Assembly (NCBI GenBank): GCA_026713105.1
Contig: JAPOPC010000100.1
Location: 1 to 64,000, forward strand
Reading direction: 5' to 3'
Length of the DNA: 64,000 nt
Origin: Acidimicrobiaceae bacterium
GTDB taxonomy: Bacteria; Actinomycetota; Acidimicrobiia; Acidimicrobiales; Poriferisodalaceae
The position numbers and the translations under genes are program-made. Each line of letters begins with the position of its first letter. Position 1 is the first letter of the stretch. Below, in pieces: positions 51,143 through 59,326 of the stretch. The notes beneath the pieces are model-generated. The model was given only the letters and a program-made list of their open reading frames with translations. It did no database searches and had not been told where the DNA came from.

Positions 51143-52474
51143 ATGGCACTACCGACCAGCGCTCGTTACGTCATCATCGGTTCCGGCATCCACGGCCTGT
51201 CCACCGCGTGGAACCTCGCCCGCGACCTGAGGTCGTCAGGTCGGGGTTCAGGTGCCGACATTGTCGTGATCGACAAGTCGGGTGTCGGCGCGGGCGCCTC
51301 GGGCATTGCCTGCGGCGTCATCCGCAACAACTACTTCCAGCCGGCCATGCGCGAGCTCATGGCTCACTCGGTGGACGTATGGGACAGCGACCCCGAGGCT
51401 TTCTCGTATCACCCCGTGGGCTACATGCAGATCAGCCACGAGGCGATGCGTTCCGACGTGGCGTCGATCCATGCTCAGCAGCAGGCCATCGGCTACTCGT
51501 CCACGTTTGTCGACGGTGCTGCAGCCTCCGACAGCTACATGAAGGGCATCTTCGAGGACTGGCAGGCCCAGGGCATCACGAGTGTGCTGCACGAGCACCG
51601 TGGCGGCTACGCCAACAACATGGCCTCGCTGAAGGGCTTGCTGGGCAAGGTCGAGGCAGAAGAGGTCGACGTGGTCGGGGGAGTGACCGTCACCGGGTTC
51701 GACCAGGACAATTCCGGGGCAGTCACGGCCGTGCTGACCGACCAGGGCGCGGTTCGCTGCGAGCACGTCGTCGTGGCCGTAGGGCCGTGGGTGCAGAAGA
51801 TCTGGGCGATGCTCGACCTGCCGACGACCACCGACATCGCGGGCGGCGATGGCGAGCTGCACAACGTGCCGACCTGGACCTACATGTGCCTGCAGGAGGG
51901 CACGCTCACGGTCGATCCCGGCTATCTGACCGACAACGACGGCAATATGCCGCCGGTGGTGCACATCGACACCGACGCACCGCTCTACGACGCCGACGGG
52001 CTGGTTACCGAGGGCCCGTGGGGCATCTACTACAAGCCGGATTTCAACTTCGGAGGTGTGCAAGGCGGCTACATGCCCTACGTGGTCGACAAGCCATCCG
52101 ATCAGGTGGCGGTGGACCCCTACGGCCCCGACTCGCCCGACTTCGTGGTGGGGGGCGACTTCTACCGGACCTGGACGGCGGCGCTGGCGCACTGCCACAA
52201 GCGCTTCGAGGGAAAGACGCACCGCATCAGCGATGAGCCCTCCGGGGGGATCGGCAGCTTCTCGCCTGACAACTTCCCGGTGTTCGACACGTTCTGCGAC
52301 AACGCCTTCTTCATCGCCGACTCCAACCACGGCTACAAGATGATCGGCGTGGGCGCGCTGGTCGCCAAAGAACTGCTCGGCGAGCCTCAGGCGCTGCTGG
52401 AGCCGTTCCGCTACTCGCGCTACGCCGAGGGCCGGCTCCACCCCGTGAGCAACTCGCCCTACCCCTGGAGCTAG
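51143..52474 (+). CDS. DAO-family FAD-dependent amine oxidase (sarcosine-oxidase-beta-like)
   Basis: The 443-residue flavoprotein has an FAD fold at its N terminus (YVIIGSGIHGLSTAWNLA), the DKSGVGAGASGIACGVIRNNYF active-site segment, and a C-terminal FIADSNHGYKMIGVGALVAKELLG that binds the FAD isoalloxazine. It is a distant paralogue of SoxB but stands without D, A and G subunits. It probably oxidises a secondary or tertiary N-methyl amine such as sarcosine, dimethylglycine or an N-methyl amino acid. It ends the gmaS-mgsABC operon. Confidence 0.87.
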   Translation: MALPTSARYVIIGSGIHGLSTAWNLARDLRSSGRGSGADIVVIDKSGVGAGASGIACGVIRNNYFQPAMRELMAHSVDVWDSDPEAFSYHPVGYMQISHEAMRSDVASIHAQQQAIGYSSTFVDGAAASDSYMKGIFEDWQAQGITSVLHEHRGGYANNMASLKGLLGKVEAEEVDVVGGVTVTGFDQDNSGAVTAVLTDQGAVRCEHVVVAVGPWVQKIWAMLDLPTTTDIAGGDGELHNVPTWTYMCLQEGTLTVDPGYLTDNDGNMPPVVHIDTDAPLYDADGLVTEGPWGIYYKPDFNFGGVQGGYMPYVVDKPSDQVAVDPYGPDSPDFVVGGDFYRTWTAALAHCHKRFEGKTHRISDEPSGGIGSFSPDNFPVFDTFCDNAFFIADSNHGYKMIGVGALVAKELLGEPQALLEPFRYSRYAEGRLHPVSNSPYPWS

Positions 52475-52721
52475 CTGTTCTCTGCGAGCGCTGGGTTATC
52501 CCAAGTCTGTCAGGCTCCCAGCGCTAGGTGAACGCCCACGACGTGAACTGGCCGGATTCAACGGGTCGTCGCAACAGGGACTGTCGGGAGCCGTGACGCT
52601 CGAACACGTCGCTACTCGCCATGCTGACGATTGACTCAAGCTGAATAGCATGGCTCGGTGCAGTGAGCTGCGGCGCGGGTGTGTGGTTGTCAAGCGCTGC
52701 GAGGGCGACAACCGGGAACGG

Positions 52722-53210
52722 TCAAATCTTGTCGAGGGTGCCAAGATGCCGGCTGAGCCCAGGGTCTCGCGCCTTGACCGGCAGGCATTCAGGGCAACCG
52801 TCAATCTCTGGCTCCTGAAAGCGACGAATGAAGGCGTTGCGGGCGCATTCGTAGCGCCAGCGCCATTTCCCAAGCTGGCCGTCTCCTTGAGCGACGATGT
52901 AGGACCATCGCCAGATGCCGGTGGCTGCTGGCACCACGATCCGAAAATTGTGACCGCGATACTCGCCCATCTTTGGCTGCACTCGCGAGCCGTCGAGGAC
53001 ATTTCGGCTGTGCTCAGGACAAAAAACGGCAGGAGGACGAGGTCCGGTTTCGGGACTGGGGGCGAAAGTCGCCACGAGCGTCCCGCGGCGGCTGTACATC
53101 TGCCAACCGCGTCCCCATCCCCACCATTGCCGCAAGAGCGCAATGACGATGACGGCGCCATAGGCGACGATGGTCACCCATCCGGCGATATCAGGCACAT
53201 CGATATGCAC
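52722..53210 (-). CDS. small membrane-anchored protein, uncharacterised
   Basis: This 162-residue protein has one N-terminal membrane segment (about 8-28, WVTIVAYGAVIVIALL) followed by a soluble region rich in Trp, Arg and His. It ends in CPECLPVKARDPG, with two Cys that could bind metal. No family recognised. It is the last gene of a minus-strand set that starts at 56193. The start is a GTG and is tentative. Confidence 0.5.
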   Translation of the reverse strand: MHIDVPDIAGWVTIVAYGAVIVIALLRQWWGWGRGWQMYSRRGTLVATFAPSPETGPRPPAVFCPEHSRNVLDGSRVQPKMGEYRGHNFRIVVPAATGIWRWSYIVAQGDGQLGKWRWRYECARNAFIRRFQEPEIDGCPECLPVKARDPGLSRHLGTLDKI

Positions 53211-53261
53211 AGCTACGGATGTGATCTTGGACGGAAGAGATGCCAGCAGTCGCTCCTTCGA

Positions 53262-53762
53262 TCAGGCGCCACGCTCGACAGCAGGCAATACGGAATACCC
53301 GGTGCCTAGCTGGGCAACCGGACCGTCGTCGACTACCACGACGAGGCTGTACCTGTTGAGAAGATTCTGCACTTCGTGATGACCTTGTGCCATTCGAGTC
53401 GCCTTACGGCTCTGGAAGAGCGGATCGTCGCTAAGCCACAGTTCCATGAACTGCCAGTCCTGCCGTGCGACACCCTTCGCCGCGGGCACGGTTACCTCCA
53501 TCGCCGCCACCCACCAACGACGGGTGTCTTCGCCTTCTTCCGGCGCGAGGTCAGAGCCGGCTGGGTGCATGGGGTAGCTGAGCCGCGCTAAGTACGGCAA
53601 CGGTTCGCGCCCGCTAGCCGGCTTCTCGTTCGACTGGAAGGTGATTTCGACCGTGTGCCCATGGTCGGACCATTGCTCGGTGACCGTGTAATCGCCGTCT
53701 GCCGTGCCGATCTGCTTGATGGCCTCGGCCATCGCCTCGATGGTCTTGCGATCATCGGTCAT
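53262..53762 (-). CDS. uncharacterised soluble protein
   Basis: The 166-residue acidic protein has a beta-rich middle (DYTVTEQWSDHGHTVEITFQ; WWVAAMEVTVPAAKG) and no clear motif. ATG 53762 overlaps the upstream stop (ATGA), so it is translationally coupled to the gene before it. Function unknown. Confidence 0.6.
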   Translation of the reverse strand: MTDDRKTIEAMAEAIKQIGTADGDYTVTEQWSDHGHTVEITFQSNEKPASGREPLPYLARLSYPMHPAGSDLAPEEGEDTRRWWVAAMEVTVPAAKGVARQDWQFMELWLSDDPLFQSRKATRMAQGHHEVQNLLNRYSLVVVVDDGPVAQLGTGYSVLPAVERGA

Positions 53763-53950
53763 GATGCGCTGACCAGTGGCAGCGGGTTGATCAACAGGGG
53801 CAGAGCGTCCGCCAGCCCGCCGTGTGAGGGCAACAACTCGGCGCTTGGTTCAACCCATGCCCGCATCCGCTCGATGAGTCGCCGGATCGGATCGCTGAAC
53901 AGGTCCAGCGAATGCCGCTCATCAAACGGCGACGACGCTTGGTCCGACAT
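53759..53950 (-). CDS. uncharacterised small protein (63 residues)
   Basis: The 63-residue protein has an amphipathic helical centre (DPIRRLIERMRAWVEP). AAAGGG lies upstream of ATG 53950, and a 4-bp overlap with the next gene supports expression. It has no recognised family. Confidence 0.55.
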   Translation of the reverse strand: MSDQASSPFDERHSLDLFSDPIRRLIERMRAWVEPSAELLPSHGGLADALPLLINPLPLVSAS

Positions 53951-53991
53951 TGGTGCCCTTTCTGTTGTTGGCCTCTCAGTATTGGGGTTCG

Positions 53992-54279
53992 CTAGCCGCG
54001 TACGATGGGGCGCCCCGATTCGTCGACTTCAATGGCAGCTTTGAACGCCCAAGCCGTCATGAGGGCCATGACCGTGTAGCCGCTGGAACCCATACGAGCG
54101 AACACTAGTTCTTGCGAGCCGTTGGTTTGTGGTTCTGGCATGGTCCATCGGCGGGCAGCAAGACCCACGAGGAACAAGAGGGCGATCCAGAACACTCGGA
54201 TTGCTTTGCGGATGGCATACGCGATCGCGAGTCCGATTCCACACCATTGGAGCCATGCAGGGATTGTGACTGTGAGCAT
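53992..54279 (-). CDS. small membrane protein, copy B
   Basis: The 95-residue protein has an N-terminal membrane pair (about 8-40): LQWCGIGLAIAYAIRKAIRV then FWIALLFLVGLAARRW. It is clearly paralogous to copy A (55912-56193), sharing LAIAYA-xx-KA-x-R and the LARRxWxM end of the membrane region, and both end in a second hydrophobic segment (about 65-80). The two copies flank the 513-residue nuclease-like gene. Start ATG 54279. Confidence 0.65.
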   Translation of the reverse strand: MLTVTIPAWLQWCGIGLAIAYAIRKAIRVFWIALLFLVGLAARRWTMPEPQTNGSQELVFARMGSSGYTVMALMTAWAFKAAIEVDESGRPIVRG

Positions 54280-54373
54280 GCGCAGAGCGTCGCGCGGGAG
54301 CGACAGGCCCGCACATCTGGTCGGTCGTCGATGCTCTCTTCGGTTGGGAAAGGGATGAGTCCAGAATCGTCCC

Positions 54374-55915
54374 CTAGGCGGCAGCGCGCGGTGCTTGGGG
54401 CCAGCCGATTCGCCATTGCTCCCACAGGTCCTTGAGCAGCGGGTCGTGGCGAAGAGGAAGCGGATCTGTAGTCGTGTATAGGCGGTCTGTGTCCGACGCA
54501 AGCGCTTCGAGCAGCCGCTGGCCGCAGTCAGGGTCGTCGATGAGTGCGGGGATTGCGTGCTCGAACAGCTGTGATGACCAGACCGATGTCGGAATCGACG
54601 CTGTGGGCATTGTGTTGCCGATGAACGCCATGGGCAGGTTGTAGAACTGTTCGCGGGTGATGATCAGGCCCCGCAGCGGGCGGCCGTTCTGGTCGGGGAA
54701 CTTCGGGTTCCCTTGCTCGATCTCTTGGGCAGACCGGTCGATCTGCTCGCATGCCTTGGACAGCACCTCACCCATCTTGCCTGCGTCGAGATCGACCCCG
54801 GATCGGACCTTCTCATCGGGAGGTCTCGATTTGGCCTCGACGAGCACGATGGCCTCAGGCGTCTCGATGATGTAGTCGACGCTCAGCTTCTGGCCCTTGT
54901 CGTAAGCGATCTCGTCGTGCACTGTGGCGTGGTTCAGCTGCTTGAGCTGCACGCCGATGTAGCGCTCGAAGCGCTTGCCGAGCGCGTCGGAGAAATCCCG
55001 CACAGTTCCGCTGATCAGGCCGCTGTTGATGGCCTCCACGATGATGAAGAACACGCCTTGAGGCGACAGGCGCTGAAGGATGCCCATAGGACTGGGCATC
55101 ACATAGGTGCCGTCGTCCAGAAGCGCAATCGGGTGCTCGAAGAACGGGTTGTAATCCCAATGGCCGTCGTTCTCGGAGGCTTTGGCGCGGCCCGCCGCTG
55201 CAAGCTGGTTGACCGACCGAGCAAGCCACCGATCTGCGACGGCGAGGGCTTGCGAGATGCTCATCGGGTGGACGATCTGGTCGAATCTCGGCGGGTCAAA
55301 TACGTCGCGATGGATGGCGCCGTCGTTGAAGATCGCTGCCGCGTACATGAGGAAGCCGACCTGGAGGAACTGCTGCACCGACGCGCCGACGACCTTCTGC
55401 CAGTCGGCCTGATCAACTGCAAGCGGTCCGAATCTGGGGTCGTCGCCGTACAGGCACAGCGTCCTCATCAGGGGCGGCCATGGCTCGTTCTGGAAGGGCA
55501 TCTGCAGGTAAGTCATCCTTGAGAGCATCCGCTGCAGAGCTTCGTCGGAGTCGGGCTCATCGAGGCTCGGGTCCCTCATGTTGAACAGATCGTTGATCAG
55601 CTCTTCGACGATCCGGTCGGTGACGCGTGCCTTCCGTTGGCTCTTGCCGACCGTCACGCAGATGCCTGCGAGCATCAGCGAGTAGCTCTCCGAAATCTGA
55701 GTGAGCTTGCTCTCCTCAGGGCCGCTTTGCGTTTGCTGTGGTCGCGCAGCGTGCGCGTTCAGAAGAGCAATGCTTCGAAGCAGCTCGTCTCGGGGGTATC
55801 TGCGTATGCGTCGGCGCAGTTCGCCGGCGGTCAATCCCCGTACAGAGTCTTCTGACATCGCGTGTTCGTGCGGAGCGCTCGAGGGCGGCGTCTGCGCTGG
55901 GCTTGGCGTCGTCAT
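54374..55915 (-). CDS. PD-(D/E)xK nuclease-like protein of unknown system
   Basis: The 513-residue soluble protein begins MTTPSPAQTPPSS, has a helical N half (about 70-300), then a domain that matches the PD-(D/E)xK fold: GKRFERYIGVQLKQL (helix with E317), SVDYIIETPEAIVLVEAKS (D347, then E360-A-K362). The C-terminal region closes with LIITREQFYNLPM. ATG 55915 overlaps the upstream small-membrane-protein stop (ATGA). I do not recognise the family name. The E-x-K pair and its location in an island with two restriction-modification systems suggest a defence nuclease; this is inference. Confidence 0.7.
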   Translation of the reverse strand: MTTPSPAQTPPSSAPHEHAMSEDSVRGLTAGELRRRIRRYPRDELLRSIALLNAHAARPQQTQSGPEESKLTQISESYSLMLAGICVTVGKSQRKARVTDRIVEELINDLFNMRDPSLDEPDSDEALQRMLSRMTYLQMPFQNEPWPPLMRTLCLYGDDPRFGPLAVDQADWQKVVGASVQQFLQVGFLMYAAAIFNDGAIHRDVFDPPRFDQIVHPMSISQALAVADRWLARSVNQLAAAGRAKASENDGHWDYNPFFEHPIALLDDGTYVMPSPMGILQRLSPQGVFFIIVEAINSGLISGTVRDFSDALGKRFERYIGVQLKQLNHATVHDEIAYDKGQKLSVDYIIETPEAIVLVEAKSRPPDEKVRSGVDLDAGKMGEVLSKACEQIDRSAQEIEQGNPKFPDQNGRPLRGLIITREQFYNLPMAFIGNTMPTASIPTSVWSSQLFEHAIPALIDDPDCGQRLLEALASDTDRLYTTTDPLPLRHDPLLKDLWEQWRIGWPQAPRAAA

Positions 55916-56193
55916 CGGCTCGCCGAGCTGTTGGTGCGCTTGGTGCTGCTGAATCCGAACGCCCAGCCGACGATGTCGTCGACGACCCAGCCGACTGCAC
56001 CGCGGATGGGCATCGCGTAGAGCGAGTCGTTGCCGTCGCGGTCGGAGGTGCGCATGGGCCATTCCCGTCGCGCCAAACTCGTGACGTACACGAGAACGAC
56101 GACAGTGGCTCGCAGCGCTTTCGGCACGGCGTAGGCGATCGCGAGGATCAGGGCTGCGACTTGCAGCCCGGTCGGAACGTCAATGACGGTCAC
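55912..56193 (-). CDS. small membrane protein, copy A
   Basis: The 93-residue protein starts MTVIDVPTGLQVAALILAIAYAV (GTG 56193, supported by AAGGAG 7 nt upstream). A long membrane stretch covers residues 6-45 and a second lies near 68-85. It heads the operon and is a paralogue of copy B downstream. Possible role: membrane effector or anchor for the nuclease-like protein. Confidence 0.7.
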   Translation of the reverse strand: MTVIDVPTGLQVAALILAIAYAVPKALRATVVVLVYVTSLARREWPMRTSDRDGNDSLYAMPIRGAVGWVVDDIVGWAFGFSSTKRTNSSASR

Positions 56194-57390
56194 TTGTATT
56201 CTCCTTGAAGGCTCGCTGTTTCGGTCCAGTCCCCGGATGGGGTCTGCTGCTTGCCATATTGCCGGACGATGTCCGCAACTTCGGACCCCTTTTGCAGGAC
56301 GCTGACCGGACGGTCCCGGGGCGGCACCGTGGTGGGCCATCAAGACGCTGATGAGCAGGCTGCGGCATCAAAGAGATCTGTTATCCACGCCGCTAGCCGT
56401 GGGGTCGCTGCCACCGACGGTGGCCCTTGGCGGCGCATGGCGATGACGCTAGGCCGCGGCACATGACCTCGCTGTCGCTCAATGCTGCTGGGCGCGAGTT
56501 CGGGGAGATGCCCGGCACGTTCTCCCCCACCCGGACAGGGGCGAAGCGGCTCAGGATGGGCGTCGACGGCGCGCGCTTGCTGTTGGCTGCGATGCAGCGC
56601 AGCGATCGGTCTATGCGTGTGGGCCGTGACGGATGGTTGCCCACGCTGCGCCACCGAGAACCACAGGTGCCGACGGTGCTTGGCGCGTGCTTGCGCGACA
56701 TCTCGGCGTCGGCTAGCACCTCAGCTACCCCGCAGCCGCACAGCTTCGCGGTGCATCCCACCACATGGTCTTTCTGCAGCGGACCAATGTCGAGACTCAC
56801 GACATCGACGCCTTGGAACTCCGTCAGGCCAGAGGACTCGCAGACTTGGGGGTGGCATTCCATCCGACCGACCCGCAGCACGGCAGAGTGGTAACGCTGA
56901 TGCAAGCAGGCTGCTGATGCCCGACGGGTGATGGGGCGGCGCGGCTGAGACTTGCACCATCCGGATCGCCACCATCGAGACCGCCTTCCTGGACATGACT
57001 GAGCGCACCGACCACGGGCCGGCATGAGCCATGCCGCCGCCAGCGCTGTGAGGGCGCTGTTCTGGCGACGTCTCGACTCGGTGCTGCTCGCGCATGCCTC
57101 CGACCGGTACGAGCTGCCGGTCGCGCGACACGCAGGGTCGATGCTGCAGCAGCTCAGAGGCATTCAGCATTGAATCGACTTGCGTTCTCTGCTGCGTCGT
57201 GTCTGCAGCAGTGGGCCCCATCGGACCCGTGGTGGAGATCCACAGCGGCAGAGTTGACACGATCCACAAAGCTGACCGTTGGGGCGTCACGTGCAGCGAT
57301 CGGCTCGACCCCAATCTCTGATCGCCAAAATTCCTTGCTTGACGCAGTTTGAGACGCCAAGCTGCCTCGCTATGTCCAGTCTGATCGCAA
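56194..57390. other. zone of gene remnants
   Basis: This 1.2-kb stretch has no intact gene of family size. Plus-strand fragments with protein-like composition are visible: one starting near 56755 reads HMVFLQRTNVETHDIDALEL and stops at 56919; a second ends at 57027 as LDMTERTDHGPA; a third is listed at 57024. Stops interrupt the frames between them. The pattern fits decay of one or more plus-strand genes. Nothing else recognised. Confidence 0.45.
57024..57173 (+). CDS. small hypothetical protein (49 residues), possibly a remnant
   Basis: The 49-residue frame reads MSHAAASAVRALFWRRLDSV and ends in MLQQLRGIQH. Its ATG overlaps the stop of the preceding fragment (ATGA), suggesting an old operon. 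Confidence 0.3.
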   Translation: MSHAAASAVRALFWRRLDSVLLAHASDRYELPVARHAGSMLQQLRGIQH

Positions 57391-57420
57391 GTGGTCGCTG
57401 TGAGTGAGCGAGGGCAGACA

Positions 57421-57470
57421 TCGCGCGGGCCGATGTCGGTGACGTGGATCAGCGACATCGGCCCGCGCGA
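57421..57470. repeat. 18-bp perfect inverted repeat around the PP2C start
   Basis: Arms at 57421-57438 and 57453-57470 are exact reverse complements, separated by 14 bp. They overlap the start of the phosphatase pseudogene, where they also encode amino acids. Confidence 0.9.
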
Positions 57471-58140
57471 ACGAGGTCGGGACCGAACTGTGTTCCAAGT
57501 CCACGACGACGGCTCTTGGCTAATCGCAGTTGTGGACGGTCTCGGCGGCCACCCGCGAGGCGACGAAGCCGCGTCCGCCGCGATCGAGGCGCTGCCCGAA
57601 CGGATCGCCGGCAAGTGCGGGATGCACGTGGTGTGCCGCGCTGTACATCAGCCGGTATTCGACTCGGCTCCAGAGCAGGCGCAAGACAGGTTGGGGATTA
57701 TCGACCGGTGCCCTGCGACAACTCTGTGCGCAACTGCATCGACGCCAGCAGGCGGGCTGATCGTGGGTGTGGCCGGCCACGCTTCTCGCGCTCATTCGGC
57801 GTCACGGCGATTCGTGGAGCGGTTGTCTGCTGCGCCCGCCTCATCGCAGCGGCGGCGACTGGGAATACCTCACGCGCTACCTAGGTGCTCCCTTCGGCTG
57901 GCCCGAATACCCCGACAACCACCGTCAGCGCATGGAGGTACTGACTCAGGACCAGATAGCGCCATCAGAACTGTTGGCGAACGTGTCCGCAGCGACGGAG
58001 TGTGGGAAGCCCTGATGCGCGGGCTGAACACAAACAAGCTGGCGTCGGCGAGCGTGCTGGGCGAAGCCGTCGCAGGCCGGCTCGAACCCGCTGATGACAC
58101 CGCCGACGTCATCGCAGCGCGGATCATGCGGGTCGCATGA
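57433..58140 (+). pseudogene. PP2C-family protein phosphatase, frameshifted
   Basis: The gene begins MSVTWISDIGPRERGRD and has the PP2C metal motif VVDGLGGHPRGDEAA. The similarity then changes frame: near 57,770 it moves to a second frame (DTLLALIRRHGDSWSG, ...HRSGGDWEYLTRYLGAP), then back to the first frame near 58,000 for the tail SDGVWEALMRGLN. At least two frame changes are needed to keep the family pattern, so it is probably inactive. Intact relatives dephosphorylate Ser/Thr and often sit beside kinase and vWA genes. Confidence 0.6.
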
Positions 58141-58654
58141 CAACGCGGACTCGGGAACAACAGCATGATCGCGGTGGCACAAGTCGCTGCTCTGACAGTT
58201 GAATGGAGAAGCTCTGGTGACTGATCCGGACCCCGACGGCCAAAGAGCATTTGCCGAACCCCCCGCAGCCCTCCCGGCGCAGGGCGACCAGTTGCCGTCC
58301 TATGCGCACCAAGACACGACTGACACCGTGCCGCAGCGGATGCACATGGAAGCGCACCGTCGGCGTTCGCATCGTCCAAGCCGACCAGCACATGCCGACA
58401 TCGAAAGCGTCACAACCAGGGACGTGAGACCTCTTCTGTCTAGGCGCCGTCCGAAGAGTCGCATGGCGCCGAGCAATCTGTTCTGGTCTGCCAAACCATG
58501 CGCCGAGGATGCAGCAGCGAATCCTTCCCGTGTCATGAGCCAATTCAGAAATGACCCCAGGTCTCAACGTCACGCGCTGAAGTCCCCCATGTGTGTATCC
58601 AGCGCGGACCGCGATGTAGCCGTGCGACAAGGTTGCACGGCTACGATCAAGCGC
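58141..58654 (+). other. probable gene remnant and upstream region of the restriction gene
   Basis: A GTG at 58217 with GGAG 8 nt upstream starts a plausible frame (MTDPDPDGQRAFAEPPAALP) but it becomes featureless and Arg/His-rich within about 100 codons before running into the restriction gene. I read it as the 5' end of a decayed gene that once followed the phosphatase. Confidence 0.35.
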
Positions 58655-59326
58655 ATGCCTCTGCCCTCGGAAGAACTCGACCTTGACGCACTCAAGTCAG
58701 CGGCTGGTCAATACTCAGTCGACCTCTCAAATGCCGAGATTCCGGAATTGTATGGAACCACCGACGGAAAAGCCGTCGGGTCCTATGTCGAGAAATCATT
58801 CAATGCGTACCTTGCTGAACGCTTTGATTTTGAGCCGGGAAACGCGGCGAAGGGAATAGATTTCCCGGAACTCGGTGTTGACCTAAAGGTGACCTCGATC
58901 ACCCAACCCCAATCCAGTAGCCCATTCAAGAACGCTGAACAGAAGGTGTACGGACTCGGCTATCACCTGCTGGTGTTTGTCTACAAGAAATCTGACGACA
59001 ATTCAAGAACTGCGGCACATCTGGCCATCAAACATGTGGTTTTCATTGATGCTGCCAACACTGCGGACTTCCAGACGACAAACGGCCTATGCAAGATTCT
59101 TGATGATACTGGAAATGTTGACGACCTCGATGCCTTTATCCAAGAACGCAATCTCCCGCTAGACGACATCGGGCGCCGTAACCTGGCAGAACGACTAATC
59201 ACGGAACGTCCACTTGTCGGATGCCTCACGATTTCTAACGCCCAACAATGGCGATTGCAGTACACACGCGCTATTGCGCAAGCAGAGGCAGGCGATTCGC
59301 CTGGAGTCGAGAACCTCAGTGGCTAG
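58655..59326 (+). CDS. type II restriction endonuclease, MutH/Sau3AI-like
   Basis: The 223-residue protein has the PD-(D/E)xK pattern GIDFPELGVDLKVTS (D69, D76, K78) preceded by a helix with E46 (SYVEKSFNAYL). The wording FPELGVDLK closely follows the FPELGVELK motif of the MutH/Sau3AI family. The DNA is visibly richer in A and T than its flanks and uses AT-ending codons, so it was likely acquired. Its stop overlaps the methyltransferase start by 8 bp. The recognition site is unknown. Start ATG 58655; the upstream open frame is a different, decayed gene. Confidence 0.8.
   Translation: MPLPSEELDLDALKSAAGQYSVDLSNAEIPELYGTTDGKAVGSYVEKSFNAYLAERFDFEPGNAAKGIDFPELGVDLKVTSITQPQSSSPFKNAEQKVYGLGYHLLVFVYKKSDDNSRTAAHLAIKHVVFIDAANTADFQTTNGLCKILDDTGNVDDLDAFIQERNLPLDDIGRRNLAERLITERPLVGCLTISNAQQWRLQYTRAIAQAEAGDSPGVENLSG

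Noticed and set aside
56393-57614. Minus-strand open frames across the decayed zone
   Set aside because: They are Ser/Arg/Cys-rich and lack starts and similarity, while plus-strand fragments there look more protein-like.
58199-58654. N-terminal extension of the type II restriction enzyme
   Set aside because: The frame is open, but base composition and sequence character change sharply at 58655, and the nuclease family length fits the downstream ATG.
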